This document shows, in pieces, positions 61,687 through 64,000 of a stretch of 64,000 nt of DNA. The position numbers and the translations under genes were made by a program. Origin of the DNA: an uncultured Latescibacterota bacterium (GTDB lineage: Bacteria > Latescibacterota > UBA2968); contig OX638329.1 in NCBI GenBank assembly GCA_951812755.1, positions 3,232,522-3,296,521 on the forward strand. The letters are read 5' to 3'. Every line of letters starts with the position of its first letter. Position 1 is the stretch's first letter. Below the pieces are notes generated by a model. The model saw only the letters and a program-made list of their open reading frames with translations. It had not been told where the DNA came from and ran no database searches.

Positions 61687-62078
61687 TTCAGGAAGGTCAG
61701 ATCACGCTCTTTGCTTTTCCTCAAACGGATCAGACCGCTGGCAATCTCCGACCTGCACTTGTTTTGCGGTCTTTACCCGGTCCATACAAGGATTGGCTGA
61801 TTTGTATGATTTCTTCTCGGCTTCATCACGAAGTGCTTGAACTTGACGAGATAATTCGCGATACAGATTCAGATTTTGCACAGACCGGACTCAAAACTAC
61901 CAGCCTCATTCGCGTAACTCGTCTGGCCGTGGTTTCTGCAGATATTCTCCACGGCGCGATTGGCAATTTATCCGAAGAACGCCTCAAACGAATCCAGTCG
62001 CGCCTGGCTAACTGGATTCTTGGGACTCAAGTTTCCTCTAAATCCGACGAGGAGGAAATATCTCAAGAAGACGAGTAG
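61683..62078 (+). CDS. PemK/MazF-type toxin
   Basis: The product is 131 residues. G-Q-I-T-L-F-A-F-P-Q-T-D, then L-R-P-A-L-V-L-R-S-L-P-G and L-K-T-T-S-L-I-R-V give the PemK/MazF fold, and it follows a DUF2281 antitoxin as in many such pairs. It is expected to cleave RNA. An acidic tail (D-E-E-E-I-S-Q-E-D-E) is unusual for the family. Confidence 0.85.
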   Translation: MIQEGQITLFAFPQTDQTAGNLRPALVLRSLPGPYKDWLICMISSRLHHEVLELDEIIRDTDSDFAQTGLKTTSLIRVTRLAVVSADILHGAIGNLSEERLKRIQSRLANWILGTQVSSKSDEEEISQEDE

Positions 62079-62117
62079 CATAATATCGTATTTCATCAGC
62101 CGAAACCATTCCGCGAA

Positions 62118-62369
62118 TCACCGACGAACTCCTTTGCGGAAATAGGTTTCAGAGCCAACTCGTTCAAAGAAAATAGGAGAATTCAATCCTTCAGTATTTC
62201 TTTGGAGGACAATGTCTCTAATTGAAGAGCCAAACCAAATGCGCCTACTTTTTGGATCAATCCCCGCTGTTTGTCCAATTCGATCCGAGAGATTATGCTG
62301 CTTTTGGTATTCTTCCCAGACCTGTTTGGCTTCGCGTGAATCAGCTTGTGTCCAGTCTGAGTGTTTCAT
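62118..62369 (-). CDS. Conserved small protein of unknown function (83 aa)
   Basis: From the ATG at 62369 with GGAGG 8 bases upstream. The sequence has W-E-E-Y-Q-K-Q-H-N-L-S-D, then G-I-D-P-K-S-R-R-I-W-F-G and Y-F-R-K-G. The ribosome-binding site, the coding-like composition and the convergent position support a real gene. I do not recognise a named family. Confidence 0.7.
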   Translation of the reverse strand: MKHSDWTQADSREAKQVWEEYQKQHNLSDRIGQTAGIDPKSRRIWFGSSIRDIVLQRNTEGLNSPIFFERVGSETYFRKGVRR

Positions 62370-62399
62370 TGTCAAAACCTCCTTTGACTTCGCGCAAAT

Positions 62400-63875
62400 T
62401 TACTGATTAGATGAACCTCGAAACGGATTTAGATTCCCCAGGCGATTATTATAAGCAAGTGGGGTTCCTTCCGTATCGCTCAAAGGCAAGGGTGGATCTG
62501 TTTTTGTAGTCGCTTTGGTTATGATGACAAGCGCGAGAAGGCCGATTGGTACTGCGAGGAGATCGGCGGGTTGATCGGGTGCGACTTGAAGCAGAATGAG
62601 ATAGGCGACAGCACCTGAAATCATCGACCAGAGGGCGCCAGAGCGATTGGCTTTAGGCCACCAGATACCCGCTGTGAGGGGTACAAAAAGGGTTGCCAAT
62701 AATATGGACCAGGAATCGACCATCAGCGTATAAACCGTGTCGTGTGAAAGAGCGAGATAGAGCGCGATGACGCCGAGGATAGGGACACTCAGGCGGCACA
62801 GGCGCAGTTGGGTTTGCGCGTCAATATCGGGGCGCAGGTAGCGGATCAGATCGTTGCCGATCACGCTGGCAGGGGCGAGCAAGGCACTGTCCGCACTGCT
62901 CATCAGTGCAGAGATCAAAGCACCGATAAAAACGGCCATGCCGAGTGGGGGTAGATAGGTTTCAGCGAGTTTCATCATCACTTGCTCGGGATCTGCCAGA
63001 TTGGGAAATGTGAGAGTGGCTGCAATGCCCAGAAAAACGGGCAAAAGGCCAACGGTCAGATAAATAATGCCAGAGATATATGCGCTGTGTTGGGCGACGG
63101 ATTCGTTCCGGCTGGATAGGCTGCGTTGTAAAAGGTCCTGCCCGGCGAGATTGCCCAGGCCAATTACCAACCAGGCACGCGCATAATTAAACCATGTGGT
63201 CATATCAGCATCGCGGGGATAGAGATAAAATTGGTCATCGGGCAGTTGTGCTCGAATGGCGGCCCATCCCCCCATGTCGCTTAAGAGAAAGGGCGTCATA
63301 AAGATCAGCCCCAGGGTTAAGACAGCCACCTGGATAAAGTCTGTCAGCGTCACAGCCCACATGCCGCCTATTGTTGTATAGATCAGCACAATAACAGCGC
63401 CCAGGCAAGTACCTAACACCGCATCGAGTCCTGTGAGCGCGTGGATAATTTTTCCAAATCCCACCATCAGCGATGCAACCCAGCCGATATAAGCCGGAAT
63501 CGTACACGCAGCAGCGACCACACCGGCTGTTTTGCCAAATCTCCGTTCAAAAAATTCGGCAATGGTTGAAACGCCCATGCGCCGCATCATCCGCACGTAA
63601 AACAGGCCCGCGAGAAACAGACACAGGGCTGCGCCAAAAGGATCGGCAATAACGGCTAAAAAGCCCCCTTTGTAAGCTGCGCCTGCCGCGCCGAGTACTG
63701 TACCTGTACCAAACCATGTGGCGGAAAGCGTGCCCGTAGCCAGCAAGATGCCCAGACGCCGACCCGCAACGACAAAGTCGGCGGAATCTTTGACGCGCCT
63801 GCCAGCATAGACGCCAACCAATAGGGTGAGAAAAACATAGGCACAAAGGCCAATGATAATGGGCATTTGAGACAT
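62400..63875 (-). CDS. Sodium:solute symporter (SSS family)
   Basis: The product is 491 residues from the ATG at 63875 (GGAGG 7 bases upstream), with about 13 membrane helices. G-R-R-V-K-D-S-A-D-F-V-V-A-G-R-R-L-G, S-A-T-W-F-G-T-G-T-V-L-G-A and L-L-A-P-A-S-V-I-G-N-D-L-I fit the proline/pantothenate/glucose transporter family. The substrate cannot be told. The stretch 63876-64000 upstream shows no further gene. Confidence 0.93.
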   Translation of the reverse strand: MSQMPIIIGLCAYVFLTLLVGVYAGRRVKDSADFVVAGRRLGILLATGTLSATWFGTGTVLGAAGAAYKGGFLAVIADPFGAALCLFLAGLFYVRMMRRMGVSTIAEFFERRFGKTAGVVAAACTIPAYIGWVASLMVGFGKIIHALTGLDAVLGTCLGAVIVLIYTTIGGMWAVTLTDFIQVAVLTLGLIFMTPFLLSDMGGWAAIRAQLPDDQFYLYPRDADMTTWFNYARAWLVIGLGNLAGQDLLQRSLSSRNESVAQHSAYISGIIYLTVGLLPVFLGIAATLTFPNLADPEQVMMKLAETYLPPLGMAVFIGALISALMSSADSALLAPASVIGNDLIRYLRPDIDAQTQLRLCRLSVPILGVIALYLALSHDTVYTLMVDSWSILLATLFVPLTAGIWWPKANRSGALWSMISGAVAYLILLQVAPDQPADLLAVPIGLLALVIITKATTKTDPPLPLSDTEGTPLAYNNRLGNLNPFRGSSNQ

Positions 63876-64000
63876 ATTTGGTCCTCCGGGATGTGCATAT
63901 TCGAACTTTTCGATATGCGAGAAGTATCGCACCCTGCCTGGCGCCTGTCAACACCTATCGCTCAAAAGCTCAATCCATATAGCGAGGAGGTCCTGGGCGA

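Overview
The window looks like a chromosome segment of an uncultured diderm bacterium of the FCB group, most like Latescibacterota or Poribacteria. This placement is inferred from gene content: a SprA homologue, LptF/LptG, a DUF5916 outer-membrane-type protein, a dockerin-bearing beta-helix protein, DUF6785-type membrane proteins, PhyH, Gfo/Idh and sulfatase genes, and a Bacteroidota-like 30-residue COX24/bS22 protein. I know of no marker here that fixes the phylum.

Layout. 1-3.2 kb: a partial sulfatase and lptF-lptG on the minus strand. 3.3-12.7 kb: a plus-strand run of sprA, a ComEA-like protein, a PilM-like protein, an NYN protein and obg. 12.7-14.2 kb: tRNA-Arg, a HU-bS22-like operon, and cytochrome c with an alkyltransferase-like protein. 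14.3-23.7 kb: metabolic genes (thiolase, DUF5916, two dehydrogenase-type enzymes, aminotransferase, luciferase-like flavoenzyme, sugar-phosphate isomerase) separated by dispersed repeats. 23.9 kb: a lone LolD-like ABC ATPase.

25-32.5 kb is an accessory zone: an MNT-HEPN pair whose HEPN end runs into an IS4-type transposase remnant, an XRE regulator, a dockerin/beta-helix secreted protein, MazEF, the first codons of a dead response regulator, a textbook sigma-54 promoter with two palindromic enhancer-like boxes, a decayed tyrosine recombinase, an orphan membrane-fusion protein and a formylglycine-enzyme-like protein, then tRNA-Phe. 32.9-41.9 kb: three large membrane proteins in a row, with two DUF6785-type proteins flanking a 1508-residue peptidase-like/FtsX fusion.

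41.9-51.0 kb is a plus-strand catabolic block (SDR, amidohydrolase, PHP, alpha/beta hydrolase, dehydrogenase, methyltransferase, MBL, Gfo/Idh). 51.1-53.6 kb carries an AAA ATPase + DUF4276 pair bracketed by orphan antitoxin-like genes. 53.6-56.7 kb: Tat-exported sulfite-oxidase type enzyme, a DapF-like protein with both catalytic cysteines replaced by serine, and PhyH. 56.7-58.8 kb: a second AAA ATPase coupled to a PIN-like gene split by a 184-bp mobile element; a second copy of that element lies at 32.7 kb in the opposite orientation. 58.8-64 kb: SDR, dusB, larB, a DUF2281/PemK toxin-antitoxin pair, a small unknown protein and a sodium:solute symporter.

The two strongest candidates for an undescribed system are the ATPase modules at 51.5-53.3 kb and 56.7-58.8 kb. 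Both have the architecture of ATPase-nuclease defence pairs. The three-gene membrane complex at 32.9-41.9 kb comes next.
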